DNA from: Sphingomonas sp. SUN039
Lineage (GTDB): Bacteria > Pseudomonadota > Alphaproteobacteria > Sphingomonadales > Sphingomonadaceae
Reading direction: 5' to 3'
DNA: 64,000 nt
Assembly (NCBI RefSeq): GCF_024758725.1
Contig: NZ_CP096972.1
Location: forward strand, 2,586,001-2,650,000
Below are positions 54,539 to 63,207 of the stretch, piece by piece. Positions within the stretch are counted from its first letter, which is position 1. Each line of letters begins with the position of its first letter. The notes beneath the pieces are model-generated. The model made no database searches, had not been told where the DNA came from, and saw only the letters and a list, made by a program, of their open reading frames with translations. The translations under genes and the position numbers were made by a program.

Positions 54539-55963
54539 TTAGGCGGAAGCGAGGCTTGCCAGCAACCCGGCGGCGAAATCGGACAGCGTATCGTCGCGCG
54601 CACCCATGATGACGATGCGGTCGCCGGGCTGCGCGATGGCGAGCAGGCGACCGCCGCAGGCGTCTCGCGAGGCGATGTGTTCGGCCTGCACGCCGATCGC
54701 ATCGACGAGCGTTTCGCTGCCGGTGGTGCGGTCCACCGTGCCGCCGAAATAGGCCGGGTCGCTGACAATCAGCCGGTCACCATCGCCCAGATTTTCGCGG
54801 AATGCATAGGCGAGCTCGCGGCCCATCTGTTTCAAGGGGCCATAGCCGTGCGGCTGGAAAAACACGAGCAAGCGCCCGGGAAAGGCGTGGAGCGCCGACA
54901 GGGTCGCGGCGATCTTGTCGGGGTTGTGGCCGAAATCGTCGATCACTGTGATGCTGTTCACGGTGCCGACCACGTCCATGCGGCGCTTCAGGCCGGTGAA
55001 GGTGGCGAGGGCTTTGGCGGACTCTGCCAATGGAATGCCTATGATCTTGGTTGCCGCGATTGCGGCCAACGCGTTCGACGCATTGTGACGACCGGGGACG
55101 GCAAGAACCACACGAGCGGATTCGTCGTTATAGGTTGCCGTAAACTCGATCCCCTCGGCTAACTCAGTGACCTCAGCACCGTGCCAGTCTGGTCGTCCGC
55201 CGAATCCAAAGGTTCCGCTAGTCTCCAGACTCTCGCCTGATCGAACCCCAGGCCTTCGTTCATCAAAACCCCGAGTGGCTTCCGGGAACAGCAAGCCATA
55301 CGCTTCGCTGTTGTCTCTGTTGAGAGCGAAGCGCGACGATGCGTGAAGGAAGTCGAGAAACAGCGCGCGCAGTTCCTCCATCGACTTGTGGTCGACCGCG
55401 ACATTATTGAGCACCGCCACCGTCGGGCGATAGAGTGCGATACTCCCGTCGCTTTCATCGACCTCGCTGACGAACACCGGTCCGCCGCCCACGCGCGCGC
55501 CGGTGCCATAGTTCTTCATGATCGCGCCGTTCATGATCGTCGGGTCGCGGCCCGCCTGATCCAATATCCAGCCGATCATGCCGGTGACGGTCGATTTGCC
55601 GCTGGTCCCGCCAACCGCGATGCTCACCGGTGCCGCATTGAACAGTTCGGCGAGCAATTCCGCCCGCGTCATCCGCGCGCAGCCGAGTTCGGTCGCGCGG
55701 ACGATGTCGGGGACGGTCGCCTCGATGGCCGCCGACGCCACGACGATCTGCTCTGCGGAGACGATCCCGCTCCCATCCTGCGCGTGCAGCCCGATGCCCC
55801 GCGCTGCCAGTCCCGCGAACTTCGCACCCAGCCGCCCCTGGTCGAGCGACCGGTCCGATCCCGCAACGCGCGCGCCCTGTGTGGCCACGATCTCTGCAAG
55901 CGGCATCATGCCGCTGCCGCCGATCCCTACAAAAAAATATGTTTTGCCCGTGTATTCGCCCAT
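54539..55963 (-). CDS. Mur ligase family, UDP-MurNAc tripeptide ligase type (Mpl)
   Basis: 474 residues. MurC-like domains: VGIGGSGMMPLAEI at the start, ATP loop VGGTSGKSTVTGMI (about 116-129) and NAPGRHNASNALAA-like (VPGRHNASNALAAI). MKNYGTG and ESDGSIALYRP favour Mpl over MurC, and the adjacent LD-carboxypeptidase supports a murein-recycling role. Mpl attaches recycled tripeptide to UDP-MurNAc. A segment near 55000-55340 is less GC-rich than the rest. MurC cannot be fully excluded. Confidence 0.8.
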   Translation of the reverse strand: MGEYTGKTYFFVGIGGSGMMPLAEIVATQGARVAGSDRSLDQGRLGAKFAGLAARGIGLHAQDGSGIVSAEQIVVASAAIEATVPDIVRATELGCARMTRAELLAELFNAAPVSIAVGGTSGKSTVTGMIGWILDQAGRDPTIMNGAIMKNYGTGARVGGGPVFVSEVDESDGSIALYRPTVAVLNNVAVDHKSMEELRALFLDFLHASSRFALNRDNSEAYGLLFPEATRGFDERRPGVRSGESLETSGTFGFGGRPDWHGAEVTELAEGIEFTATYNDESARVVLAVPGRHNASNALAAIAATKIIGIPLAESAKALATFTGLKRRMDVVGTVNSITVIDDFGHNPDKIAATLSALHAFPGRLLVFFQPHGYGPLKQMGRELAYAFRENLGDGDRLIVSDPAYFGGTVDRTTGSETLVDAIGVQAEHIASRDACGGRLLAIAQPGDRIVIMGARDDTLSDFAAGLLASLASA

Positions 55964-55999
55964 CCGCTCGCTATCGTGGCGAAACTTCAGGGGAGCAAG

Positions 56000-56794
56000 A
56001 TGCGTATCGCCGTTGTCGCACCGTCGAATACCGTTTCACCGCAAATCCCTGCGCGGATCGCGGCGCTGGCAGCCGACCGATATGGCGACGACGCGCCCGA
56101 GATCGTGTTCCACCCGCAGTGTTTCCTGTCCGAAGGGCATTTCGCCGGTCCCGACGCCGCCCGCGAAGATGCGCTGGTCGAGGTCGCGAACGATCCGGCG
56201 TTCGACGCCGTCTGGTTCGGGCGCGGCGGCTATGGCGCGAACCGGATCGCCGAAGCGGCCGTGGCACGCATGGGCGACGCGGCGCGCACAAAGACCTTCC
56301 TCGGGTACAGCGACGGCGGGTTTCTGCTTGCCGGATTGCTCAGGAACGGCATCGGCAAGCCCGTCCACGCTCCGATGCCGAGCGACATCGTGCGCGACGG
56401 CGGCGAAGCGGCGGTGGTGCGGACGCTGGACTGGCTACGCGCGCCGGTGCCCGCCCCGCACCCGCAAGTGGCGTTCAACCTGACCGTGCTCTCCAACCTG
56501 CTTGGTACCCCGCTCGAGCCCGATCTCGCGGGACACGTGCTGATGATCGAGGAAGTGGCCGAGGAAATGTACCGCATCGACCGGACGCTGTTCCATGTCA
56601 CCTCGAGCGCCAATGTGCGGGCGTGCGCGGGCATCAGGCTCGGTCGCTGCGCGCCGATCCCCGACAATGTGCCGGACTTCGGGGTGGATGAGGTCGATGT
56701 CGCGCGTCATTGGTGCCGGGTGGCGGGTATTGCTTGGCTCGGTCGCGCCGATATCGGCCATGATGCGGCCAATACCGTCGTGCCGTTTGCCTGA
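56000..56794 (+). CDS. LD-carboxypeptidase (S66)
   Basis: 264 residues. The S66 marks are WFGRGGYGANRI (about 72-83), FLGYSDGGFLL (nucleophile Ser), MIEEV (catalytic Glu) and IGHDAANTVVPF at the C-terminus (His). It cuts the terminal D-Ala from tetrapeptides, making tripeptide for Mpl. GGGGAG before the ATG. It is divergent from the Mpl-type gene with a 36-bp gap, so the two probably share a control region. Confidence 0.92.
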   Translation: MRIAVVAPSNTVSPQIPARIAALAADRYGDDAPEIVFHPQCFLSEGHFAGPDAAREDALVEVANDPAFDAVWFGRGGYGANRIAEAAVARMGDAARTKTFLGYSDGGFLLAGLLRNGIGKPVHAPMPSDIVRDGGEAAVVRTLDWLRAPVPAPHPQVAFNLTVLSNLLGTPLEPDLAGHVLMIEEVAEEMYRIDRTLFHVTSSANVRACAGIRLGRCAPIPDNVPDFGVDEVDVARHWCRVAGIAWLGRADIGHDAANTVVPFA

Positions 56795-56973
56795 AGCGGA
56801 GAGGCTGCCGCGCCGCTTCCCGGTGGCGAGGGACTCGAGCCGCCGGGAAGGGTACGCAACGCAACTACTCGTCCGGGGGGGTGGACTGGCGCTCAAACGG
56901 CGCACGGCGCGTCGGGTTCCCGGCTCGCAAGAAAAAAGTTGCGCGCGCGGGCAACGACCGCAAAGCAGTAGCA

Positions 56974-57459
56974 ATGCGGCGCGCTATCCCCTTGCTGGCT
57001 CTCGTGACCTTGTGCACCGCCCCGGCGACGGCGCGTACCGCGCTCGGCAGTTTCGACGGCTGGGCGGCATTCCGTGACGAGCAACCCCTGCGCTGCTTCG
57101 CCATCGCCCAGCCCGTGCGCGGCGGCGGCGGCAAGTGGCAACCCTTTGCCAGCGTCGGCAGCTGGCCGCAGGCGAGGGCGCGCGGACAATTCTACGTACG
57201 ACTCGGTCGCGAACGCCGCGCCGATGCGCCGGTCACGCTGATCGTCGGCGAGCGACGCTTCGCGCTAGCGGGTTCGGGGGCCGACGCCTGGGCCCCCGAC
57301 GCCCGCACCGACGCCGCCATTGTCGCTACGATGCGCAGCGCGCGCGCGATGAGCGTTGCCAGCGTCGCCGCGACCGGCGGCGGCTTTGCCGAAACCTATG
57401 CGCTGAAGGGCGCAGCAACCGCGATCGACGCGGCGGCGCTTGGCTGCGCGCGGCGGTGA
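56974..57459 (+). CDS. Secreted IalB-like protein
   Basis: 161 residues with a signal peptide (AIPLLALVTLCTAPATA). LGSFDGWAAFRDEQPLRCFAIA and the final Cys resemble the invasion-associated locus B family; FYVRLGRERRADAPV and MRSARAMSVAS follow. The match is moderate. The start at 56974 has only a weak ribosome binding site. A 179-bp gap upstream holds nothing I can support. Confidence 0.6.
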   Translation: MRRAIPLLALVTLCTAPATARTALGSFDGWAAFRDEQPLRCFAIAQPVRGGGGKWQPFASVGSWPQARARGQFYVRLGRERRADAPVTLIVGERRFALAGSGADAWAPDARTDAAIVATMRSARAMSVASVAATGGGFAETYALKGAATAIDAAALGCARR

Positions 57460-57463
57460 AAGG

Positions 57464-57492
57464 TTGACTTTTTTAAGCTAATATTGCATATA
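57464..57492 (+). promoter_or_regulatory. Candidate sigma-70 promoter for the NYN gene
   Basis: TTGACT at 57464-57469 and CATATA at 57487-57492, 17 bp apart, in an AT-rich stretch that stands out from the GC-rich context. Confidence 0.45.
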
Positions 57493-57556
57493 GCTCAGAT
57501 CAGGTCCCCGGCGACCGTCTTGAGGCGTCCGAAAGGGCAGATATCAACTCAAGGCC

Positions 57557-57570
57557 TGTCCCCGGGGACA
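57557..57570. promoter_or_regulatory. Palindrome TGTCCCCGGGGACA before the NYN gene
   Basis: Perfect 14-bp palindrome, 22 bp upstream of the NYN start, downstream of the candidate promoter. It could be an operator. It shares the GGGGAC half with the cluster at 37960. Confidence 0.5.
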
Positions 57571-57592
57571 ACTTGTATCTGGCGACTTTGAA

Positions 57593-58324
57593 ATGCGGAC
57601 GGCAGTCGTAGTTGATGGCGCATTTTTCTTGCGCCGCTTTAAGCACCGCTACCCCGAACTTGACCCACACAATCCGCGAGATGTCTCGGTCGGTCTGATG
57701 TTCCTCGCTGCAGCCCATATTTCAATATCGGACGGCGGTTGGAGTCCTGCCGGCCTAATCTCGACTGTTGATGATCAAAAGTTTCTTGATACGAAATGGA
57801 CTGAGTCCGACCTTCTTTATCGAATATTTTTTTATGATTGCCAGCCGCTGACAAAGCGAACTCATTTGCCGATTTCCAAGCGCGCTCTAAATCTCGCGGG
57901 AACGGACGTTGCAAAATCGCGGTTGGCGATCCACGAAGCACTGTTGAATGTTCGAAAAGTGGCCCTGAGGTTAGGACGTCTCAACGACCAATTTGGATGG
58001 CGCGTCAAACCGCTTTCGGTCGAGCGGTGGCTGGCTGACAGTTCATCCTTCGCCCCGACGGATGACGATTTTGAGCTGGATACGGTTCAGAAAGGGGTCG
58101 ATATGCGGCTGGGTCTTGATGTTGCCTCGATGGCATTCAAACGACAAGTCAGCCAAATCGTGCTCGTTGCTGCCGATGCTGATTTCGTCCCAGCCGTAAA
58201 GCTCGCTCGGAGAGAGGGGATCGACGTGGTTCTCGACCCCATGGGCGCGCCTGCCGCTTCCGATCTTGTCGCGAATTGTGACGGAGTCCGGAATGCCGTG
58301 TCGCCCCCAAGGAATCCTCGATGA
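57593..58324 (+). CDS. NYN-domain (PIN-like) RNase-like protein
   Basis: 243 residues. NYN acids: VVVDGAFF at the start (Asp8), [11 protein letters not shown] (about 160-170) and [17 protein letters not shown] (about 184-200), the order seen in NYN nucleases. Such proteins cut RNA. GC content is near 50% in sampled stretches, against about 65% around it, so it was probably acquired. Its stop overlaps the rlmN start (ATGA). NYN nucleases occur in RNA processing and in defence; I cannot decide which. Confidence 0.82.
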   Translation: MRTAVVVDGAFFLRRFKHRYPELDPHNPRDVSVGLMFLAAAHISISDGGWSPAGLISTVDDQKFLDTKWTESDLLYRIFFYDCQPLTKRTHLPISKRALNLAGTDVAKSRLAIHEALLNVRKVALRLGRLNDQFGWRVKPLSVERWLADSSSFAPTDDDFELDTVQKGVDMRLGLDVASMAFKRQVSQIVLVAADADFVPAVKLARREGIDVVLDPMGAPAASDLVANCDGVRNAVSPPRNPR

Positions 58325-59517
58325 CGCCCCTTATGTCCAGTCCCGGCCACATCGACCCCGTCCCCGTTGCGCGGCCCGCCGAACCGCGCCCCGATGGCAA
58401 GATCGATCTCGTCGGTCTGAGCAAAGTGGAGATGCGCGAGGCCCTCACCACGGCGGGCCTCGACGCCAAGGGCGCGAAGCTGCGCGCCAAGCAGATCTGG
58501 CATTGGGTCTATAACCGCGGCGTCACCGATTTCGCGCTGATGACCGATATCGCGCGCGCGCAGCAGCCGTGGCTGACCGAGCGGTTCGTGATCGGACGGC
58601 CCGAAATCGTCGAGGCGCAGGTTTCGACCGATGGCACGCGTAAATGGCTGCTCCGCACGCCCGACGCGCAGGACTTCGAGATGGTATTCATCCCCGACGC
58701 CGACCGGGGTACCTTGTGCGTTTCGTCGCAGGTCGGCTGCACACTCAACTGCCGCTTTTGCCACACCGGGACGATGCGGCTGGTCCGCAACCTTACCGCA
58801 GGCGAGATCGTCGGGCAGGTGATGCTGGCGCGCGACGCGCTGGGCGAATGGCCGTCGACGCAGGACGGGCGGCTGCTGACCAATATCGTCATGATGGGCA
58901 TGGGCGAGCCGCTGTATAATTTCGACGCGGTGCGCGATGCGCTGAAGATCGTGATGGACGGCGACGGCCTCGCGCTCGGCAAGCGGCGCATTACGCTGTC
59001 GACCAGCGGCGTCGTGCCGATGATGGCGCGCGCAGGCGAGGAAATCGGCGTCAACCTGGCGGTCTCGCTCCACGCCGTGACCAAGGAAGTGCGCGACGAG
59101 ATCGTCCCGCTCAACCGCAAATACGGGCTGGAGGAACTCCTTCAGGCCTGCGCCGATTACCCGGGCGCGAACAACGCGCGGCGGATCACGTTCGAATATG
59201 TCATGCTCAAGGACAAGAACGACAGCGACGCCGACGCGCACGAACTGGTACGCCTGATCAAGCACTACCGCCTGCCCGCCAAGGTCAATTTGATCCCGTT
59301 TAACCCCTGGCCCGGTGCAGCCTATGACACGTCGACGCCCGAGCGCATCAAATCGTTCAGCAACATCGTGTTCGACGCGGGGATCAGCGCGCCAGTGCGT
59401 ACCCCGCGCGGCCGCGACATCGACGCGGCATGCGGACAGTTGAAAACAGCGAGCGAGAAGAAGTCACGCGCGGAACTCGACCGTCTGGCGGACGAAAAGC
59501 AGGCGGCGTTGGGGTAA
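58321..59517 (+). CDS. rlmN: 23S rRNA/tRNA adenine-C2 methyltransferase
   Basis: 398 residues. Radical-SAM cluster [12 protein letters not shown] (about 140-151), with the second catalytic cysteine in AACGQL near the C-terminus. [10 protein letters not shown] and NLAVSLHAV are also typical. It methylates A2503 of 23S rRNA and some tRNAs. The start at 58321 has AAGGAA; 58333 is possible. The first 45 residues are a variable extension. It is coupled to the NYN gene. Confidence 0.95.
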   Translation: MTPLMSSPGHIDPVPVARPAEPRPDGKIDLVGLSKVEMREALTTAGLDAKGAKLRAKQIWHWVYNRGVTDFALMTDIARAQQPWLTERFVIGRPEIVEAQVSTDGTRKWLLRTPDAQDFEMVFIPDADRGTLCVSSQVGCTLNCRFCHTGTMRLVRNLTAGEIVGQVMLARDALGEWPSTQDGRLLTNIVMMGMGEPLYNFDAVRDALKIVMDGDGLALGKRRITLSTSGVVPMMARAGEEIGVNLAVSLHAVTKEVRDEIVPLNRKYGLEELLQACADYPGANNARRITFEYVMLKDKNDSDADAHELVRLIKHYRLPAKVNLIPFNPWPGAAYDTSTPERIKSFSNIVFDAGISAPVRTPRGRDIDAACGQLKTASEKKSRAELDRLADEKQAALG

Positions 59518-59520
59518 GCT

Positions 59521-60609
59521 TCAGGCCCCTTCGCCGACTTTCACGCTGGCGAGCAGTGTTGCCACTTCGGCCTGGCGGTTGCAGCCGGTTTTTTCGAACA
59601 CGCCGCGCAACTGTTTGCGAACGGTTTCGAAGGCAATGCCGCTGGCAAGCGCGATCTCCTCAAGCGACTGCCCTTCGGCGAGGCCCGCCGCGACGCGCGC
59701 CTCGGCAGGGGTCAGGTCGAATAGCGATCTGAGCAACGCCGCGTCGGGGGCGCGCTTGCCGCCGAGCGTCGTCAGGAACAACAGGGCGAAACCGCCGCCG
59801 AATATGTCCTGCGCCGACCGCCGGACCGGCAGCAGATGCGCGACCAGCTCGGGCACATCATCGGCATTGCGGACAGGAAAGGAACTCGGCACGGTCGCCG
59901 TCGGATCGCCGAGCGCGGCCAGCCCGTCGTGCAGCCACTGGCGGGCACGCTTGTCGGTCAGGACCAGCTGGTTCTGCGACCCCCAGCGCAAATGGCCCGT
60001 CAGCCCCTGGGCAAGCTCGTTGGCCTCGACCACAGCACCCCCGGCGTCGAGCGCCACCGCCGGCAGGCCGATGGCGGTCAGCGTCTCGGTCGCGCCCGCG
60101 ATCCGCTGCATCCCCAGCCGCGCGGTCAGGAACGCACTGCGCGCGAGATGGGGGCGCAGCGCATTGAGATGGTCGACATAGTCGCGTTCGATCGGGCCAC
60201 GTTCGAAATCGCGTTCGATGCTGAACACGACATTGTCGCCGGTCGGCATTTTCAGCCCGGTCCCCGCCGACCAGCCGAGTCCGCGCGGCCGGAAGAAGTC
60301 GCGGTAGATCGGTGTCCGGTCGAGATCGCTTTCGGACCAGAAATCATGTTCGACAAAGAACGACGGCTGTGCCTGGCTCATGATGCAGACGCGGCGGTCG
60401 CAATTGGCGAACCAGCCATCGGCGACATAGGTCTGGAAAACATCGGTCAGGCTTTTCGAAGCCGTCCAGTCGAGCGTGCGGCGTGCAGAGAACAGCAACC
60501 CGCCACGCGCATCGACCTGTCCGGCGACATCGTCGAGGATGTCGGGCCAGAGTTCGGGCACCACCGAACATTCATAGACACGGTCGATCAGTGCTGCGTC
60601 CACCGTCAT
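59521..60609 (-). CDS. LuxR-type transcriptional regulator
   Basis: 362 residues. The C-terminal 60 residues form the LuxR helix-turn-helix (LTPAEARVAAGLAEGQS, then SGIAFETVRKQLRGVFEKTG). The long N-terminal part has no recognised ligand domain. GTG at 60657 has a better ribosome binding site (GAGGG) and would add 16 residues; I choose 60609 because relatives often start MTVDAALIDR. It ends next to rlmN and is divergent from the permease gene. Confidence 0.85.
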   Translation of the reverse strand: MTVDAALIDRVYECSVVPELWPDILDDVAGQVDARGGLLFSARRTLDWTASKSLTDVFQTYVADGWFANCDRRVCIMSQAQPSFFVEHDFWSESDLDRTPIYRDFFRPRGLGWSAGTGLKMPTGDNVVFSIERDFERGPIERDYVDHLNALRPHLARSAFLTARLGMQRIAGATETLTAIGLPAVALDAGGAVVEANELAQGLTGHLRWGSQNQLVLTDKRARQWLHDGLAALGDPTATVPSSFPVRNADDVPELVAHLLPVRRSAQDIFGGGFALLFLTTLGGKRAPDAALLRSLFDLTPAEARVAAGLAEGQSLEEIALASGIAFETVRKQLRGVFEKTGCNRQAEVATLLASVKVGEGA

Positions 60610-60707
60610 GCCCCCGGCAAAATTAGTCTCGCTGACACTGACAGGGGCAATCGTCACGCTCAACCCTCGATTGCTTTTGTCGCGCGACCTGTCGATGGGA
60701 GGCGGTG

Positions 60708-61466
60708 ATGGACATGTGGCAGGGAATGGCGCTGGCGGGCGGCGCGGGGCTAGTCGGTGGCGCGATGAATGCGCTTGCCGGGGGCGGCACGTTCGCGACG
60801 ATGCCCGCGCTGATTGCGTTGGGGCTGCCCTCCCCGGTCGCCAACGCCACCAGCAATGTCGCCTTGCAGCCGGGGGCGATGACGGCGGCATGGGGGTTTC
60901 GCGACGGGCTGGAACCGCTGGGCGGGGTGTCGATCCGGACGCTGTCGGCGATTACTTTTGCCGGGGGGTTGGCGGGGAGTTTGTTGCTGGTCGTCACCCC
61001 GACGCGGATTTTTGACATCATCATCCCCTGGCTGTTGCTGATCGCATTCCTCGCCATCGCCTTCGGCAAGCGCGCCGCAGCGTGGCTCCACGACCGGGTG
61101 ACAATCGGGACGCCAACGCTGTTGGTCGCGCAGAGCCTGCTCGGCCTCTACGGCGGCTATTTCGGTGGCGGGGTCGGCATCATGACGACGGCGACCTATG
61201 GCCTGCTCGCCAATTTGCCGCCGCACCGGATGATGGCCCCGCGCACGCTGATGCTGGCGATTGCCAACACCGCCGCCGCCATCGTCTTCATCTGGTTCGG
61301 CATGGTGCGCTGGGCGGTGTGCCTGCCGATGCTCGTCGGCGCGATCGTCGGCGGGTGGCTGGGGGCCAAAGTCGGCAACCGCCTGCCGCCGCTGGCGGTC
61401 CGGCTGTGGACGCTCACTGTCACCGGGGCGACGACAATCGTGTTCTTTTTGCGCGCCTATACGTAA
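60708..61466 (+). CDS. TauE/SafE family permease
   Basis: 252 residues, about eight membrane helices in two similar halves (GGAMNALAGGGTFATMPAL at the start; LYGGYFGGGVGIMTTATYGL in the second half). Members export sulfite or sulfonate-related anions. Substrate unknown here. GGGAGG before the ATG at 60708. It is divergent from the LuxR regulator, which may control it. Confidence 0.88.
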   Translation: MDMWQGMALAGGAGLVGGAMNALAGGGTFATMPALIALGLPSPVANATSNVALQPGAMTAAWGFRDGLEPLGGVSIRTLSAITFAGGLAGSLLLVVTPTRIFDIIIPWLLLIAFLAIAFGKRAAAWLHDRVTIGTPTLLVAQSLLGLYGGYFGGGVGIMTTATYGLLANLPPHRMMAPRTLMLAIANTAAAIVFIWFGMVRWAVCLPMLVGAIVGGWLGAKVGNRLPPLAVRLWTLTVTGATTIVFFLRAYT

Positions 61467-61532
61467 CCTTTTCGCGCTTGCCGACGAAGCTTGTCCGCGC
61501 GATGCTGGGGTGCGCGGCGACGAGGACAACAG

Positions 61533-62321
61533 ATGAGCGAAGCGGTCGAGGTTCAGGGCGGCGAACTGGTCAAGCGGCACCGGCTGTTCACGCGGGTCTG
61601 GCACTGGACCAATGCGGTCGCAATCTTCGTCATGCTTATGTCGGGCCTGATGATCTCCAACGCGCACCCGCGCCTTTACTGGGGACAGTATGGCGCGAAT
61701 TTCGATACGCCGTGGCTCGATCTGACCCACTGGCTGCCGCAGGGACGCTTTCCCGGCTGGATCACCATTCCCTCGACCTACAACCTCGCGCTGTCACGCC
61801 ACTGGCATCTGGCCTTTGCCTGGGTGCTGGCCTTCGGCTTCCTCGCTTTTGTGATCGTCGGCCTGCTCAACCGGCATATCCAGCGAGATCTAGCGCTGAA
61901 ACGCGGCGAACTGGCCCCGAAGCATCTGATTGAGGAAATCGTCCACCACGCGCAGCTCAAATTTCCAACCGGCGCGGCGGCGCTGAACTATAACACGCTG
62001 CAAAAAATCACTTATATCCTCGTGCTGTTCGGTCTGATCCCGCTGCTGATCCTGACCGGCCTGTGCCTGAACCCTGGGCTATCGCCGCTGACCGGCTGGG
62101 CCATCGATCTGTTCGGCGGACGCGCAACGGCGCGCTCGGTCCATTTCTTATGCGCGATGGGAATTGGCGGGTTCATCGTGGTGCACCTAACCTTGGTCGT
62201 GCTGGCCGGGCCGTATAACGAGATCCGGTCGATGATTACCGGCAAGTTCCGGGTGCCGCACGACCGCAAGCCACGGGTCGCACCCGAACCGGCCCCCGAA
62301 CTGGCAGGAGAAGCGGCATGA
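61533..62321 (+). CDS. Cytochrome b561-type membrane subunit
   Basis: 262 residues, four to five helices. RVWHWTNAVAIFVMLMSGLMIS (about 19-40, in part), SRHWHLAFAWVLAF and SVHFLCAMGIGGFIVVHL supply the heme-b histidines expected in the Ni-hydrogenase/formate-dehydrogenase cytochrome b family. Its stop overlaps the next start by 4 bp (ATGA). It likely passes electrons between quinone and the molybdopterin protein that follows. Confidence 0.9.
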   Translation: MSEAVEVQGGELVKRHRLFTRVWHWTNAVAIFVMLMSGLMISNAHPRLYWGQYGANFDTPWLDLTHWLPQGRFPGWITIPSTYNLALSRHWHLAFAWVLAFGFLAFVIVGLLNRHIQRDLALKRGELAPKHLIEEIVHHAQLKFPTGAAALNYNTLQKITYILVLFGLIPLLILTGLCLNPGLSPLTGWAIDLFGGRATARSVHFLCAMGIGGFIVVHLTLVVLAGPYNEIRSMITGKFRVPHDRKPRVAPEPAPELAGEAA

Positions 62322-63079
62322 GCGGTATTCTGACACGGCGCGCTCTGGTCGGCAGCATGGTCGCGGGCAGCGGCATGATCCTGTCGGGCTGCGATGCGCT
62401 GGGTAACAACCCGCAGTTTCGCGAGGTGCTCAAACTCGGCGAGGATGCCAATTATATCGTCCACCGGTCGCTGCAGGACCGCATGGCACTGGCGAAGGAA
62501 TTCGCCCCGAACCAGCGTTCGCCGATTTTCCGGTCGAACGGGACGCGGATGCCGGTCGGGGACGCCTATGCGCGTCATATCGCGACCGAATTCCGCGACT
62601 GGACGCTGGTTATCGACGGGCTGGTCGCCCGCCCCCAAGTGCTGCCGATCAACCAGTTGCGCGCAATGCCCGCGCGCTCCCAGATCACCCGCCACGACTG
62701 CGTCGAGGGATGGAGCGCGATTGCGAAATGGACGGGCGTACCGGTCAAGCTGCTGCTCGATGGGGCGGGCCTCAAGCCCGAGGCGCGCTACATCGTGTTC
62801 CACTGTGCCGACGCGAACGACGGGACGCCCTATTACGAAAGCTTCGACCTGCTCGACGCCTATCACCCGCAGACGATCCTCGCCTGGAACCTCAACGATC
62901 AAGCGCTGCCGGTGATGAACGGCGCGCCTTTACGCCTGCGCGTCGAGCGGCAACTGGGCTATAAACAGGCGAAATATGTCCAGCGCATCGAAGCGGTTGC
63001 CAGCCTGAAATCCGTGTACGGCGGCAAGGGGGGCTTCTGGGAAGACGGCGCGGGCTATGAATGGTACGCTGGTGCCTAA
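62318..63079 (+). CDS. Molybdopterin-dependent oxidoreductase, exported lipoprotein-like
   Basis: 253 residues. N-terminal TRRALVGSMVAGSGMILSGC combines a Tat-like RR with a lipobox. The sulfite-oxidase-fold molybdopterin domain has the Mo-binding Cys in HDCVEGWSAIA (about 128-138), close to MsrP/YedY. It lacks the C-terminal dimer domain of sulfite oxidases. With the cytochrome b partner it may work like MsrPQ, but repair of methionine sulfoxide is inference. Confidence 0.88.
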   Translation: MSGILTRRALVGSMVAGSGMILSGCDALGNNPQFREVLKLGEDANYIVHRSLQDRMALAKEFAPNQRSPIFRSNGTRMPVGDAYARHIATEFRDWTLVIDGLVARPQVLPINQLRAMPARSQITRHDCVEGWSAIAKWTGVPVKLLLDGAGLKPEARYIVFHCADANDGTPYYESFDLLDAYHPQTILAWNLNDQALPVMNGAPLRLRVERQLGYKQAKYVQRIEAVASLKSVYGGKGGFWEDGAGYEWYAGA

Positions 63080-63090
63080 GAAGCGCCTCC

Positions 63091-63181
63091 CGTCGCCCCG
63101 GGCTTGACCCGGGGCTAGGCTTCTCTTCTGATCTGGAAACGAAGTGAAGCAGCCTAGGCCCGGATCAAGTCCGGGCTGACG
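63091..63181. repeat. Alphaproteobacterial-type inverted repeat (family D)
   Basis: Imperfect 31-bp arms at 63091-63121 and 63151-63181. Left arm has CCCGGGCTTGACCCGGGG, right arm CCCGGATCAAGTCCGGG, each with CTAGG next to it. The 29-bp centre is AT-richer. It lies between the molybdopterin gene and the methyltransferase. Confidence 0.85.
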
Positions 63182-63207
63182 ATGTTTGATTGATTGCAAG
63201 AGGCACC

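Noticed and set aside
53204-55162. Open frame of about 652 codons opposite the symporter and the Mur ligase
   Set aside because: Crosses two well-supported genes on the other strand and has low-complexity charged composition.
57500-57718. Minus-strand frame across the NYN promoter
   Set aside because: Overlaps a better-supported gene and promoter, and has no recognisable product.
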